This document shows, piece after piece, positions 21,598 through 33,199 of a stretch of DNA of 64,000 nt (positions are counted from its first letter, which is position 1; every line of letters starts with the position of its first letter). The translations under genes and the position numbers were made by a program. The DNA is from Cornus controversa (Eukaryota; Streptophyta; Magnoliopsida; Cornales; Cornaceae). The stretch lies in the NCBI GenBank assembly GCA_026545225.1, contig CM048849.1:44540336-44604335 (forward strand), written 5' to 3'. The notes below the pieces were generated by a model, which searched no databases, was not told where the DNA came from, and was given only the letters and a program-made list of their open reading frames with translations.

Positions 21598-22509
21598 GGA
21601 TAATACTTGGATTTTCCCTGGCTGGGGCGGAATTTAAGGTGGGCTAACCTGGGCTATAGCCCATGTCTAAATTTTTATTTTTTATTTTTTTACTACTACT
21701 TGTTTAGTTGAAGCCCACTAGCATAGCCCAGCCCACAAACCTTTTATTTTCTGACTAGAACTCTCATTTAGCTTTCATCCGCCATTACATTATTTTTCGT
21801 AATTTGATTTGTAGAGAAACAAACAGAGATAAACAAAGAGCCAAAGAATAATGAGGTAATTGGTAATTTCTCATAATTTATGGTTTTACTTGTAAAATTT
21901 CTTGTACTCTGTTGAGTTTAATTATGTCAAAACTAAACTTTGCAACAAGATGGATGATGAATTTCTTGCAGATTGCATGATTCTCAAAGTTGAAAGAGAA
22001 CTTGCTGAAGATATTGATATAGATTCGGTAGTTAATGAATTTGACTCTCTTAAAGATCATATGATTTATCTTCAATAGCTTGCTTAAAAAAATATTATAT
22101 CTATTTTTGTATCTATTTATGATATACTTGATTAATCTATATGAGAACGTTCTCATTTTTTGGTCTATTTTTGAATATTTATAACATATCTTTGTCATAA
22201 AAATTATTGTTTTTATTTTTAATTTTTCTTACTTTTGGCCCTCCCCACGTTGCAATCCTGGCTCCGCCCCTGTCCCCTGGCAGTACCAACATCATTCTCC
22301 CTACTTATGTGGACCAATGAGTGTGCAGATAGAAGTTGAAGAGACAAAATAAAATCAATAAACGATGATCTTTTCATTTAACCCACAAAAAGATGGATAA
22401 TGTTTATTTTTAAAAAAATAAAGTTTTGGACAACTATTTTAATTTTATTGGTCCACATAAGCAGGGAGAATGATATTGGTGCTGCCAGGGTAGCACCCAA
22501 GTATTATCC
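21598..22509. mobile_element. MULE-type MITE, about 260 bp, split by a nested hAT element
   Basis: Terminal inverted repeats of about 60 bp start GGATAATACTTGG and continue, beyond the inserted element, with CAGTACCAACATCATTCTCC. The right arm is the complement of GGATAATACTTGGGTGCTAC...CAGCACCAATATCATTCTCC. An exact 9-bp target duplication GTTATTTTT lies at 21589-21597 and 22510-22518, as made by MULEs. There is no coding capacity outside the nested element. The 30781-31073 segment carries a related right end. Confidence 0.9.
21622..22272 (+). mobile_element. Non-autonomous hAT element nested in the MITE
   Basis: Ends are CTGGGGCGGAAT (left) and the complement of CAGGGGCGGAGCCAGGATTG (right). 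The 8-bp target duplication TTCCCTGG (21614-21621)/TCCCCTGG (22273-22280) has one mismatch. An in-frame stretch at 21944-22078 encodes NKMDDEFLADCMILKVEREL and ends DSLKDHMIYLQ-stop. This is the C-terminal dimerisation end of plant hAT transposases of the TTF/MYM zinc-finger type. The rest of the transposase is absent, so it would need help in trans. Confidence 0.88.
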
Positions 22510-22518
22510 GTTATTTTT

Positions 22519-23924
22519 TACGCTTTGGTTCCAAATTTCCTTTAATATATAGCTTTTGAGGCTATTACATAAATACCCTCAACCAACCAATTTACCAAAA
22601 TTCCTCCAAATAATATTTGGAGAGACAAGGAGGAGTCATTTACCCTTAATACCCTTCTATATGAAATTATACAAATAACATCATTCAATTTTTGAAAATA
22701 AAACCAACCGAGTCTTCCATATTTACTCTATCTTCTCTCTCTTACATTTCTCTCTCAATAACTCTCTCTCTCTCTCTCTCTAACTCTCCCAACACAAAAC
22801 CATCTCTCTTTCTCTTTAATTCCCCCACCTCCGGCGACCACCACCGGCACCACTATTTTTTATTTTTTAATCAATCAAGAATTCTAATTTCCTGTTGTAT
22901 TTCCAATTTTTGAAAAAATTGTATATTTTTAGATGACCCAAAAATTATTCATTGAATCCTTAGCCGAGAGGGAGAGCTCCACCTTTTATGCCCAAGACCT
23001 CCATTTCTCCTGATTTAAGGTCCACCTCGATCAGCTGAGCTTTCCAAAACTGATTCAATATGTTCCTTTGCGTCAAGTTGCGAGTTCATGGGGATTTGAC
23101 TAAGGAAAATGCTAGATTTGCTGATGAGATGAGAGGAAATGAGAATTAGGGTTTGTGAGAGGACGGTGGCAGTGCGGGAGAGAGGATTAACCTTTTTTAA
23201 CAAATAATATACACACCACATACACACACGCATAAACACTATCAATTTGGAGAGATATCGATTATAAGAACAAGGGACTATGGCAGATTCTGATAAATAT
23301 ATATATATATATATATAAATTACAAATTAAATTTACACAAATTATATTGTATGGAGTGCAATGTTGTGTTTTAAAAAAGAAACAATAGCAATACTTTCAC
23401 ATAGCAGAAACAAAGAGATATTAGTCACTAACGAACATGTGAGAGAGAAATTAGGGATGACACCCATTAGTAAAAAAATTAGAGAGCAAAATATTGAAGA
23501 AAGAGAAATATTTGTGTAGCTGCTCCTTTCATCTAGATTAAGACATGGATGAGGATGACATATATTTTTACATAAACACAGAATATACATACATGTGCCA
23601 TGGCAGGTGCATAAGATTTTTTTTTTTATTGGGGCATGGGAGAGAAGGTCATATTTTAGTAATTTCTTGGGATTTATTTTTTATTAGAACAATGTTAAAG
23701 AATGAGGGACAAATATGATATTTAACCAGGGTTTTTAACGCCAATTTGATGCTAACACGTAATTTTTTTTCAAACTCGTAATTTTAGTAATTTCACGTGT
23801 AATATTTATTTTTTATTAGAACAACATTAAAGAATGATTGACAAATATGATATTTAACCGGGGTTTCTAACGCCATTTTGATGCTAACACTCGTAATTTA
23901 TATGTAATTAAGACAAATGTTAAG
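22519..23924. other. Non-coding: CT-rich tract, a shared fragment and a local duplication
   Basis: 22725-22800 is a (CT)n-rich tract like a plant 5' leader, but no convincing coding frame follows. 22960-23095 (TATGCCCAAGACCTCC...GGTCCACCTCGATC...CTGATTCAATATGTT) recurs at 50050-50190. 23690-23760 and 23818-23895 (GACAAATATGATATTTAACC...TTTTGATGCTAACAC) are two copies of one unit. Confidence 0.55.
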
Positions 23925-24090
23925 AGTTGTCGGTGTATTTTATCCAATTTAAATTTAGTGATTTAGATTCGGTTAATTTGAATAGATGAATGAATTTAAA
24001 ATGAAGGAAATTGAATTTAAATAAAATATTATCCACTCAAGTTGAATACAAATGTCTAAAATAATATTAGATTAGAAGTGCACGACTACA
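23925..24090. repeat. Dispersed repeat, three copies in the window
   Basis: The words GATTTAGATTCGGTTAATTT, GAATTTAAATAAAATATT and AGATTAGAAGTGCACGA recur at 42595-42735 and, more diverged, at 16985-17135. Nature unknown; no coding. Confidence 0.65.
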
Positions 24091-24299
24091 GACTCTCTCT
24101 TCGTCTTCGGAGTTCAGGCTCTCTTATTTCTCTCTCTAGACTGATTAAAGTATATATATGTAGGTGTGGAGCAGAGTCATTGTGGTAATGCAATTTCTTC
24201 TAGTTCTAACTTCATTAATTATACTTTTCCTATTATATTCATCTTATATATTCCGGGCTCGCTACTCTCAGGAAGCTAATATAATTTTTGCAAACTGAG

Positions 24300-24990
24300 T
24301 ACGAGTTTGTAATTACACTAATCTCCTAATACAAATCAATTATTGAAAGAATATTAAATAAATAGATAAGAAAATAATTAAAATTGCAAAAATTGAATAC
24401 GAATAATAAAGGGTTGTCATTGGTTCGTCTTCGATCAGGTGATCATTACTAAATCAAAATTATAAATAATATTTTTCAAGAATTTTTAAATAAATAAATA
24501 AATAAAGGCCTTATATTAGAATTGTTTACACATACATGCTATTTCAACAACACGAAAATCAGAATTTAGATCTTACCCTGGTTATAGAACATGTATCTAT
24601 AATTGCATACGTTATATTCAATCAATAAATTGAATTTTGAAAAGAATAAGAACCCTAATTTCTTTTTTACACAAATAATCAAATTCAAAGTGCCTAAAAG
24701 ATAAAAGAGGGCGAGAATTACAACAATCGGTATGATCCCGGAGCAAAGCAATCAGTTGATAGAATAATCATTCTCTGTCAAAAACTTCCCTTGATATTAG
24801 CTAGCAGGGATTTTCATTAATTTAATCAATTGTTTAGAGAATGTAAAAGAAGAGAACAAAATAAATTAAAAAAAAAAAAAAAGTAAAAAGAAGAACAATT
24901 AAGATGGGTTTGAACAGAGGCAAGTCGATTGTATCGGCAGGCTAAATGGATCCTATCCTAGAAATGTTTAATGGAAGAGGCTTGAAGTCA
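24300..24990 (-). repeat. Second gene-less copy of the ExPP1-like upstream region
   Basis: Matches 14890-15540 nearly end to end, for example CAACAATCGGTATGATCC, GAGCAAAGCAATC, CTTCCCTTGATATTAG and TTGTATCGGCAGGCTAA. No ExPP1-like exon lies beside it on the downstream (left) side. Confidence 0.8.
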
Positions 24991-26438
24991 AAGTAACCCA
25001 AAAAGAGAGACGCTCGCATATGAGAACAACTATAATGTGTCCCGTAAATGCACTAACGCAATTTTAGTCATTCATACATAATTTGTACCGTGACTCCAAC
25101 TGCGCTCGTAGAGAATGTACAACTGAGATTCATCTGATATAACGGAAGTAATCAAATTTTTTTCTTAATTTAAAGTCTTTATGAAATTTGTTTTACTACT
25201 ATAAATAGTAAGTTACAACATTAAAGAGAAAATAAGATAGTGTAATAATAAAAGCAAATGTCGTGAATGAGATAATTATTTAAAAAATTAGACATATAGA
25301 AGAAAATAGCTGACGACAATTATAACATAAATATTTGATAAGATGTGAAAATTTTAATTTATACATAATTTAATTAAATTAGTAAAATATTTAGATTGGG
25401 TGGTTTTTTAACCGAGCTTACTTTCAACTGATGTGAAGATTGAGTTAAGTACAATATGTTTGAATATATACATCTCGTAAATTAATTTGATGTGTTTTAC
25501 CTTGAATATAAATCTAACAAAAACAAATTGTTTTTAGTGAATATAAATGAAATTATAAAATATATATATTTAAATTTAATTTAGTTGACATTAATATAGT
25601 AGGAGAGAGAGTGTATAAGAGTGACATTAATTTAATTTAGTTGACATTAATATATATATATTTAAATTTAATCTAGTTGACATTAATATAACTCAACTCA
25701 CTTTTCCAAATAGAACAGGAATTCAAATACGAAAATTATTGTGTATAAAGAATTTAAAATTTTTAAAAACTGTATATAAGAAAAAATCACTTCTTATAGT
25801 CAACTAAACAAATATGAAAAATTCAGAAGAAAAAAATGCATATAAGTAAATTTGAGATAATATCGAAATTAATATTTTATAAACTTATTTATATTAATAG
25901 AAAAAATAAAGTTGTATAAGCCAACTACTCAAATTAACATAGAGATAGAGTTAGGATAGAATATGTTCTCAAATTCAAATTGAAGCATGCCTTTCAAAAA
26001 CTAAGGCTTTGTGTTGCAATTTGATGATAAAGAATCTCTTTCCCAAACAGAAGAAAACCTCTAACTTTTGCACAGAGAGAAGTTTTTGCAGATAAGAAGA
26101 GCGAGAAGAGAATATGAGAGAGACTAATATAGGCAAAATATGAATGTCAATTGTGATTTTATAAGTTCCAACTGACAAATTTCAATCGTACCCCAAGTTT
26201 CAGACACCAACCAACTTAAAATGATCGCTTTTATTTTCTTTAAAGTAAGATTAAAAATAATTTAATTTAATGTTTTTAGATAGTTGATTTCAACTCAAAA
26301 ATAAAGGGTAAATATCATTGACACGTCTCCCGAAGTTTGATGTATTATCACGTGACTACAACTTTGTGTAATTTTGTTACCAACACCTTATGTCTGAATT
26401 TTTAATTTTTTAATAAGTGAATTGTCCTGACTGCCTCT
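24991..26438. other. Non-coding AT-rich DNA
   Basis: No gene seen. The word AATTTAATTTAGTTGACATTAATATA is repeated two to three times at 25565-25692. Confidence 0.5.
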
Positions 26439-26447
26439 GATTATTTA

Positions 26448-27020
26448 GGATTAAATTCATAAAACCTCCCTCTACTATCAAAAATTCTCATAAAACTCCC
26501 TGAATTTTCAAAAGCCCCCATCTACTATCAATTTCTCTCATATAAGGATAAAATTAAACGGCTCCGTCAATTTAATAACGAAATTACCAAAATATCCTTC
26601 CTTTATTTAATAAATAAATTCATAAAAAAAAGGTTATTTGTAAATGACGGATGTACCCTTTACGGAGGGACAATTTGAGAAAATTAGAAAGTAGAGGGGG
26701 GTTTCTTGATTGGGTTAAAATCATAAAACCCCCCTCTACTATAAGAAATTTTCATAAAACCCCCTTACTATAAAAAAATTCTCATAAAACCCCCCTTACT
26801 ATGAGGGTATTTTAGTCCTTTTAATTTTAACAGATGCGTCAAGGGTAATTTAGTCATTTACACACCACTTAACACCTCACGTGAGATGCACGTGTGATTT
26901 TTCTGTTAATTTCAACAGAAAACTAACGGGAGGGGGCAAATTGATTAATTTTTTAGTATGGGGGGGGGTTTTATGAGAATTTTTGATAATAGAGGGGGGT
27001 TAATTTTATGAATTTAACCC
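26448..27020. mobile_element. MULE-type MITE, compound, 573 bp
   Basis: Terminal repeats GGATTAAATTCATAAAACC...CTCTACTATCAAAAATTCTC pair with the right end (complement of GGGTTAAATTCATAAAATTA...CTCTATTATCAAAAATTCTC). An exact 9-bp target duplication GATTATTTA lies at 26439-26447 and 27021-27029. Inside, at about 26690-26790, an end-to-end junction (GTAGAGGGGGGTTTC next to GGGTTAAAATCATAAAACCC) shows that two copies of the family lie within the outer ends. No coding capacity. Confidence 0.87.
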
Positions 27021-27029
27021 GATTATTTA

Positions 27030-27435
27030 AATATATTTTAATATAAAAATACATAAATGACTACAATGCCCTTCATTCACCAACATACACAAAACACCGA
27101 CCACTATCTCTCTTATCTCCTCCTCCAACCACCACCGTGATCAACCATTGTCAAACTCCAATCGCAACCTAACCCAAGTCAACTGCCACCAACCACAACC
27201 ACCACCACTACTGCCACAAACCACCACCACTACTATCGAACTCCAATTGCAACCACCATCTCTTCTTCCATCCAACCACTGGCACTAACGACAACCACCG
27301 CCACCAACCACAACCGAGCAAAACCACCATATATGTTAAAAGGACATTCTTTGGTAGTGAACAGTGAGGTAAGACCCACTACGGCCGAGCAACACCACCA
27401 TATACTCACCCACTGAAACATATATTATATAAAAA
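27030..27435. other. Non-coding CCA/ACC-rich stretch
   Basis: 27100-27330 is rich in CCACCA/CAACCACCAC repeats. No credible gene. Confidence 0.45.
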
Positions 27436-27605
27436 AGAAGCCTTCTCGGATCCAACGCTCCACTTCTGGAAAAGCCGATCCATGAGAGTGGCCTTGTCGT
27501 GGTCAATGTGTGCGATCATCACCATATTTTGGAACCTGCGGATCCAACGCATCACTTGATACGGTAAATGAGGTTGCAGTGAGCGGTGCCGAGAAGGCCT
27601 ATGCG
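27436..27605 (-). pseudogene. Relic of an organellar TypA/BipA-type translation GTPase, N-terminal part
   Basis: The minus strand encodes MIAHIDHDKATLMDRLF, matching the G1 region of plant TypA/BipA GTPases (recalled as VIAHVDHGKTTLMDRLLRQC). Just before it, in another frame, comes AFSAPLTATSFTVSSDALDP, like the transit-peptide end and ALDP junction of those proteins. The two parts lie in different frames, and the P-loop has Asp for Gly and Ala for Thr (DHDKAT for DHGKTT), so nucleotide binding would be lost. After about 27436 the similarity stops. No intron or poly(A) can be judged, so its route of copying is unknown. Family call is from memory. Confidence 0.6.
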
Positions 27606-28555
27606 AGGGCAGTGGCGATGGCGTGTGGGATTACATTTTTGTATATGTATGAGTATACATATGTATGTATATATATATATATATATAGATAGAGAGAGAG
27701 AGGGGCAACAAGGATAGGAAACCTTGGTTCGGCATTCTTCAAGGGCAATGGTCTACAATGGCGCTGTGATTCAAGACTTGCGGCACCGTGCTCAACTCCT
27801 TATGCCGTGTCGAATTCACCACCCACATCTAGATCTGCCCCTTCTGCTTTCAGTGCAACCACTTCCCCAATTATATTTTAGGATTTTGATTATTATTTAC
27901 TATTGATCTCTCTGTCACTTTGATTATTATGTAGGTTATATAGTATAGTATATATATAAACAGAGAAAAAAGAAAATTCTAGTATTTTTCGTGAATTCAA
28001 ATGAATGGTTTAATTGATGATTTGAAACGATTTTGAATCCTATATGCATTTGGATGGCCATTGGTAGTGATGCTTGGGACGATGAAGTTAGCGATGGTAG
28101 GATCGCTTAGGCATGGCTAGAGGTGGAGACTGCTGCTTTTGCACGGAGGACAACAGTGGTAAATGATGGTGGAGACTTTCACGGTAGAAAGTGGTGGCCA
28201 TGGACAGTAAAGTTGGCCTGAGCATTATCGTCGTTGTCCCATTGTCACACTTGTCGTCGTCGGATCTCTCTTCACGACCCTCTCTTCCTGTATTCTCCTC
28301 CGAGAAATTTTTGGAGAGAGAATGATTAATGGTTGAAATGGGTCTTTTTTTTATAGGAGGGAAGCTGTAGTGAAAAATGAAAAATTATAATTTTAAGAGA
28401 CACAGTGGGGAGTCCGTAGAGATTGTGATGGTTGCCAAGGTGAGTAACAGGGGTCATCAGAGGTTATAATGGTTGTTTGAGGAAGATGATCTATTAAATC
28501 ACATAAGGATAAATGTTTGGGAAATAAACTAAAAAAGGAAGGGTAGTTTAAGTAG
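27606..28555. other. Non-coding, nothing recognised
   Basis: Short (AT)n and (AG)n runs occur near 27670-27703. GC content is somewhat higher than around it, but no open frame shows a known domain. Confidence 0.45.
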
Positions 28556-28558
28556 TTA

Positions 28559-28640
28559 AAAATTTTAAATTAGTTAACTTCAAATTTCTCTAATAATCAA
28601 TTAATGATTGATGTTGTTTTTAACGTCAACCAAATTCCAA
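28559..28640. repeat. Left copy of a direct repeat flanking the LINE region
   Basis: AAAATTTTAAATTAGTTAAC...TCTCTAATA.TCAA..A...CATCAACCAAAT-like order is shared with 31074-31155, with about 20-25% differences by eye. Confidence 0.65.
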
Positions 28641-28659
28641 GAAAATCTTGGCTATATAG

Positions 28660-30780
28660 GCATATTTTACACAGTCCAATCAAAGTCCTGGCATAGCTAA
28701 CATCACAAGAAAACTTGACAGAGCCATGGTCAACCCCTTCTGGAACCTCCTTTTCCCTGATTCTAAATGCAACTTTTCACCCCAAGGTATCTCTGATCAC
28801 AACTCATGCATTGTAACCCCTCCCATTTAAATTCTTTAACTTTTGGGCCTCTCATCCTTCTTTCACCCAAACTGTTGAACAAATTTGGTCTTCCCACATC
28901 ACTGGTATCCCTATGTTTAGGATTACACAGAAGTTTAAGCTCCTTAAACATGCTCTTTGAAGACTCAATAAGTCTAATTTTTCAAACATCGATCTCTTTA
29001 AGAGTCCAAACCTCTAAATCCCTTCTTCTGAACTACCAAGTTAGCCTTGATTGCAATCCAACTAATCTGAATTTAAGACAACTTGAAAAATTTTTGCTGT
29101 AGAACTACACTCACCTTAGCCTCTGTGAAAAACAAATGTGGAAGCAAAAATCCAAAATCAAATGGGTCTCTGCAGGAGACCAAAATACTGCTTATTTTTT
29201 CAGAATTGCTAATTCTAGGCAAAACAGAAACAAGATTCTCAGTATTTCTTTACCATCTGGTGTCAATTTTTCCAAGAAGGAGGAAATTCATAGTGCTTTC
29301 AATTCCCACTTCCACACCTTACTGACTACCTCCTCTGCCTATCCTGGTAAACTCCTTCTTTCACAATATATATCCTCTACCATTCCTCCTGATTCTATTC
29401 CTTCCCTTTCCTCTATTCCAACTGACTTGGAAATACAGAAGTGCCTTTTCTCCTTTGGCAATGACAAATCTCCACGTCTTGATGGTTTCACCTCATTCTT
29501 CTTTAAAGAAACATAGAGCATTCTAGGAAGAGAGGTTACAAATGCAATCAAGGATTTCTTTATTTCTGGGAAAATTCTAAAAGAAATCAATTCTGGAAAA
29601 ATTCTAAAAGAAATCAATTCTACACTTCTTGCACTTGTCTTTAAGGTCCACAATGCCTCAACTGTTAATGCCTTCAGACCTATTGCTTGTTGTAACACAC
29701 TTTACAAATGCATTTCCAAATTTCTTGACAATAAGATTAAGCCCATCCTACCATCCATCATTTGCAATGCACAATCTGTATTCATTAAAGAAAGAAGGAT
29801 TGCAGATAACATCTTCATTGCCCAAGATCTCCTACATGGTTATCATAAGCACTCTTTCCCCCCAAAATGCTCTGTCAAGGTTGATCTTAGGAAAGCCTTT
29901 GACACTCTAAATTGGGAATTTATTTTAGACACTCTTGATTTATTAGGTTTCCCCTCTATTTTCACTCACTAATCAAGCTATGTATTTCCACCCCCAGTTT
30001 CTCCATCTCTCTCAATGGAGAAACACATGGTCACTTCAAAAGTAATAGAGGGATTAGACAGGGTGACCCTCTATCACCCTTTCTTTTTGTAACAACAATG
30101 GAGGTTTTCTCTCTCATTCTCACAAATCTCACTCTCCATAATCCTTCATTCACTTACCATTGAAAATGCAAACGATTAGGCCTCACCCACCTAATCTTTG
30201 CTGATGACTTATTGCTTTTTGTACATGGTTCTACCAGTGATATGACAGTAATCAAACAATCTCTTGACATCTTCAGTTCATTCTCAGGCCTTGAAGCTTA
30301 CACTGATAAAAAAGTCCTCTTCTTTTCAAGTGTCTCTGAACATGTGAAAGAGAGCATATTTTTCCTCCTAAATTTCCAGACAGGTATTCTCCCATTTACA
30401 TATCTTGGAGTCCCTCTTATCTCTTCTAGACTCAACTCTACCCATTGTACAAGCTTAGTGGACAAAATTTCTAATAAGATTACCCATTGGTCAAGCAAAT
30501 CCCTTTCTTATGCAGGCAGACTCCAACTCTGCAAAACTGTCCTTTGCAGTTTTCAACTTTACTGGATGAACATATCCTTCCAAAATTGACAATCAATCTT
30601 CTAAATTCCATCATTAGAAAATTTCTCTGGTATGGATCAAGTCCACTAAGGAAAAATTCTAAAGTTGCATGGAAAAATGTCTATCTTCCCAAAGCCAATG
30701 GGGGACTTAATATCCCAAATCTCTCTGAACTGAATAGGGCAGCACTCCTCAAGCATATCTGGCCAGCAATGGAGGAATGA
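28660..30780 (+). mobile_element. LINE (L1-type), internal part, decayed
   Basis: Starts in the endonuclease C-terminus (RKLDRAMVNPFWNLLFPD and GISDHNSCIV, about 28690-28815). Next come the linker and RT start (SAGDQNTAYFFRIANSRQNR, DKSPRLDGFT). The RT follows, with FRPIACCNTLYK..SKFL, CSVKVDLRKAFDTLNWEFI, IRQGDPLSPFLF, FADDLLLF and FTYLGVPLI, ending at NGGLNIPNLSELNRAALLKH near 30765. Several stops and frame changes interrupt it (for example near 28827, 29514, 29968 and 30587). It lacks ORF1, most of the endonuclease, the zinc region and the poly(A), so both ends are gone. It is of the same clade as 1-2068. Direct repeats at about 28559-28640 and 31074-31155 flank it. Confidence 0.88.
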
Positions 30781-31073
30781 GGAGATGAGCAGTTCAGGAG
30801 GGAGGCAGTCGCGAGAGAGGAGGAAGATGGCAGCGGGAGAAGAGAAGGAAGATGGTGGCACACCACAAGCAGCGAGAGAGGCGAAGAGACGAACCATGAT
30901 CGTGATTTAGAGAGAAGAAAAAATTTGGGTTGGATGTTTTTAATTTTACTAGATTGAATTGGGATTTTTTTAATTAATTATTTATTTATAAACATGTGTC
31001 TAAATTTTATTGGGCCACATCAGTTAGGTGAACCAAGTTTGTTCACCTAAGGTTGGACCCAAGTATTGTCCTT
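30781..31073. mobile_element. Right half of a MULE-type MITE
   Basis: The end TTATTGGGCCACATCAG...GGACCCAAGTATTGTCC resembles the right arm of the 21598-22509 MITE (TTATTGGTCCACATAAG...AGCACCCAAGTATTATCC). A matching left end was not found, so this looks like half an element fused to the LINE. A GA-rich tract fills 30780-30890. Confidence 0.55.
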
Positions 31074-31181
31074 TAAAAATTTTAAATTAGTTAACTTCAT
31101 ACGTCTCTAATAGTCAACTAGCGACAGAGGTGTCAAGACAACATCAACCAAATCTTAGAAAAAGTTGATGTTATTTTTGAA

Positions 31182-31882
31182 AGACAATGCTTGCATCAAG
31201 CCATATAAGCAGGAGCCTCCTACTTACATCTGATGTGGACCAATATAAGTCTGACACCTATTTAAAACTTAAAAAAATATAAAAATAGATCAAAGAGGTA
31301 GAGTTTTACGGGTTATCCAAAATAACAGCATTTTCTCCATGTCTAAAATAACGTTGTTACACATTCTCTCTCCACTAACTGACCTCCACCACCTCCATTA
31401 CTGCCGACGCACCGCCTCATTCCCAAACCCTAAATTGCATGACTCCATGATTAACAGAGTTGGGTTGGTGATCATGAATCAACTTGAAATCACAAATACT
31501 CTTCCAAGAAAAATCCTTGTTTTTAAGGGGAAAAAACCTAAATAAGGAGAGAAAAATAAAATTCTAATCAGAATGCAAAACCTAATCGATTTAGCTCTTT
31601 GAAAAATAAGATTACAATTGTGCAAATATAATATTTAATCATAGCGGCTTCAAGAATCAGGTAAGGGAGGAATTGAGCGCGCCAACGGCAAGCAGCGGAG
31701 GTGATGGAGGTCGGTTAGTGGAAGAGAAGGGTTTCACATGGAGGTAGGAAAAGTAGCTATAGAGTTGTGTTGTGGGGAGAGAATGCGTTATATTTTAAAG
31801 TTTTAAATAGGTGTCACATTTATATTGGCCTACATCAGTTGTAGGAGGCTCGTGCTTATATGACCTGAGACAAGCATCGTCC
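31182..31882. mobile_element. MULE-type MITE, 701 bp
   Basis: Terminal repeats AGACAATGCTTGCATCAAGC...TATAAGCAGGAGCCTCCTAC and the complement of GGACGATGCTTGTCTCAGGT...TATAAGCACGAGCCTCCTAC are about 60 bp long. Target duplications are ATTTTTGAA (31173-31181) and AATTTTGAA (31883-31891), one mismatch. Inner arms near 31372-31415 and 31685-31730 (CCACTAACTGACCTCCACCA and the complement of GATGGAGGTCGGTTAGTGGA) extend the foldback. No coding capacity. Confidence 0.82.
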
Positions 31883-31891
31883 AATTTTGAA

Positions 31892-32142
31892 TTAAGTTGT
31901 ATAGGTGAGTAATAAAGATAAATATGGAGTGTCATACCAATTCATCCTTAAAAAAAAAAAAAAAAAATAGATAAGGGACAATAGATACAGTCAGTGTTGC
32001 GGTTTATTTATAAATAGAAATCTATTATCTAATTTCAGTTAGATTGAAGAGGTGTCTGAATTTAAAAAAGCAACTCCTTAAGCAAAATAGAAATCTAAGC
32101 TTATTCTTGTTTGAAGTATTGTACAAGAGATGTTTCATATGG

Positions 32143-32173
<31 letters not shown>

Positions 32174-32548
32174 GGTTGTTTGTTTCAAATAAATACGTAC
32201 AGCAGCTAAGGCCAGTCATCAAACACAGTGGGCCAACTCAGGCTCGACAAAGAGGCAACCAGAAACCGAAATAACTACTACAAACGATGCATACGATACG
32301 ATACATTTTGACTCATATTATTTAATTATTTTGATGATGATCATATATATATATATATATAGATCATCAATACAAGTAGTCGAAGATAGATAGATACGTG
32401 CAGGAAAGTATCAATAAGAACCTAATTAAACGAATTAAGTTCAGATGGAAAGACTACTATTTATTACAGTATTTCCTTACAAGTCAAGTTCAGATGGAAG
32501 GACTGCTGATTATTATTGGGTTGGAAGCGGTGAACTCTTGATCTGCAG
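31892..32548. other. Chitinase 2 downstream flank, non-coding
   Basis: Contains a poly-A run at 31951-31968, (AT)n at 32148-32173 and 32343-32361, and the flank words TCATCAAACACA..., ACCAGAAACCGAAATA and CGATACATTTTGA. These recur beside chitinases 1 (17300-17345) and 3 (52750-52830, 53700-53730). Confidence 0.6.
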
Positions 32549-33147
32549 TCAAATGCTCTGCGACAGAGCTATGGTTGAACTACAATCGAGATGATTGCCA
32601 GGGTCGACACCAAATCGTTTGCAGTAGTCCTTGTAATAAGCTATACGAGAATTAACAGCCTGAGAGTGTTTACCATCACATTCAATACTATTGATGGCAC
32701 GATTTGTTTCTCCAAACCCTTTCCCTTCTCCCAGGAGTTGCTGGACATTCTGCTTCCAAAACCATAAGGCGGCCTTGAACGACACAACTGGGTTTGAGGC
32801 CACACTTTCAGGTTTCTTTAGTCCATCAAACCCGATATCATCCCCGGCTGCACCATAATTGTAGTTCCATGATAGCTGCATAGGACCTCGCCCATAGTAC
32901 TTCTTATCGTCTTCACATGGATAATCTTTTTGGGCTTCGTCGCAGTATTTCTTAGGGTCACCAGATTCACCATCTTTCTCATTAATATAGCAAAAAGCTG
33001 CACAAACAAAAGATTTAATTCATTCTTATAATATTTATGCATGTTTTATGATAAAAGTACGTACGTACGTACGTACGTGTATCACTCATATATATATACA
33101 CACACATGCATGCACTAGCATATATTCATTTAGATGCTACCTATAAT

Positions 33148-33199
<52 letters not shown>

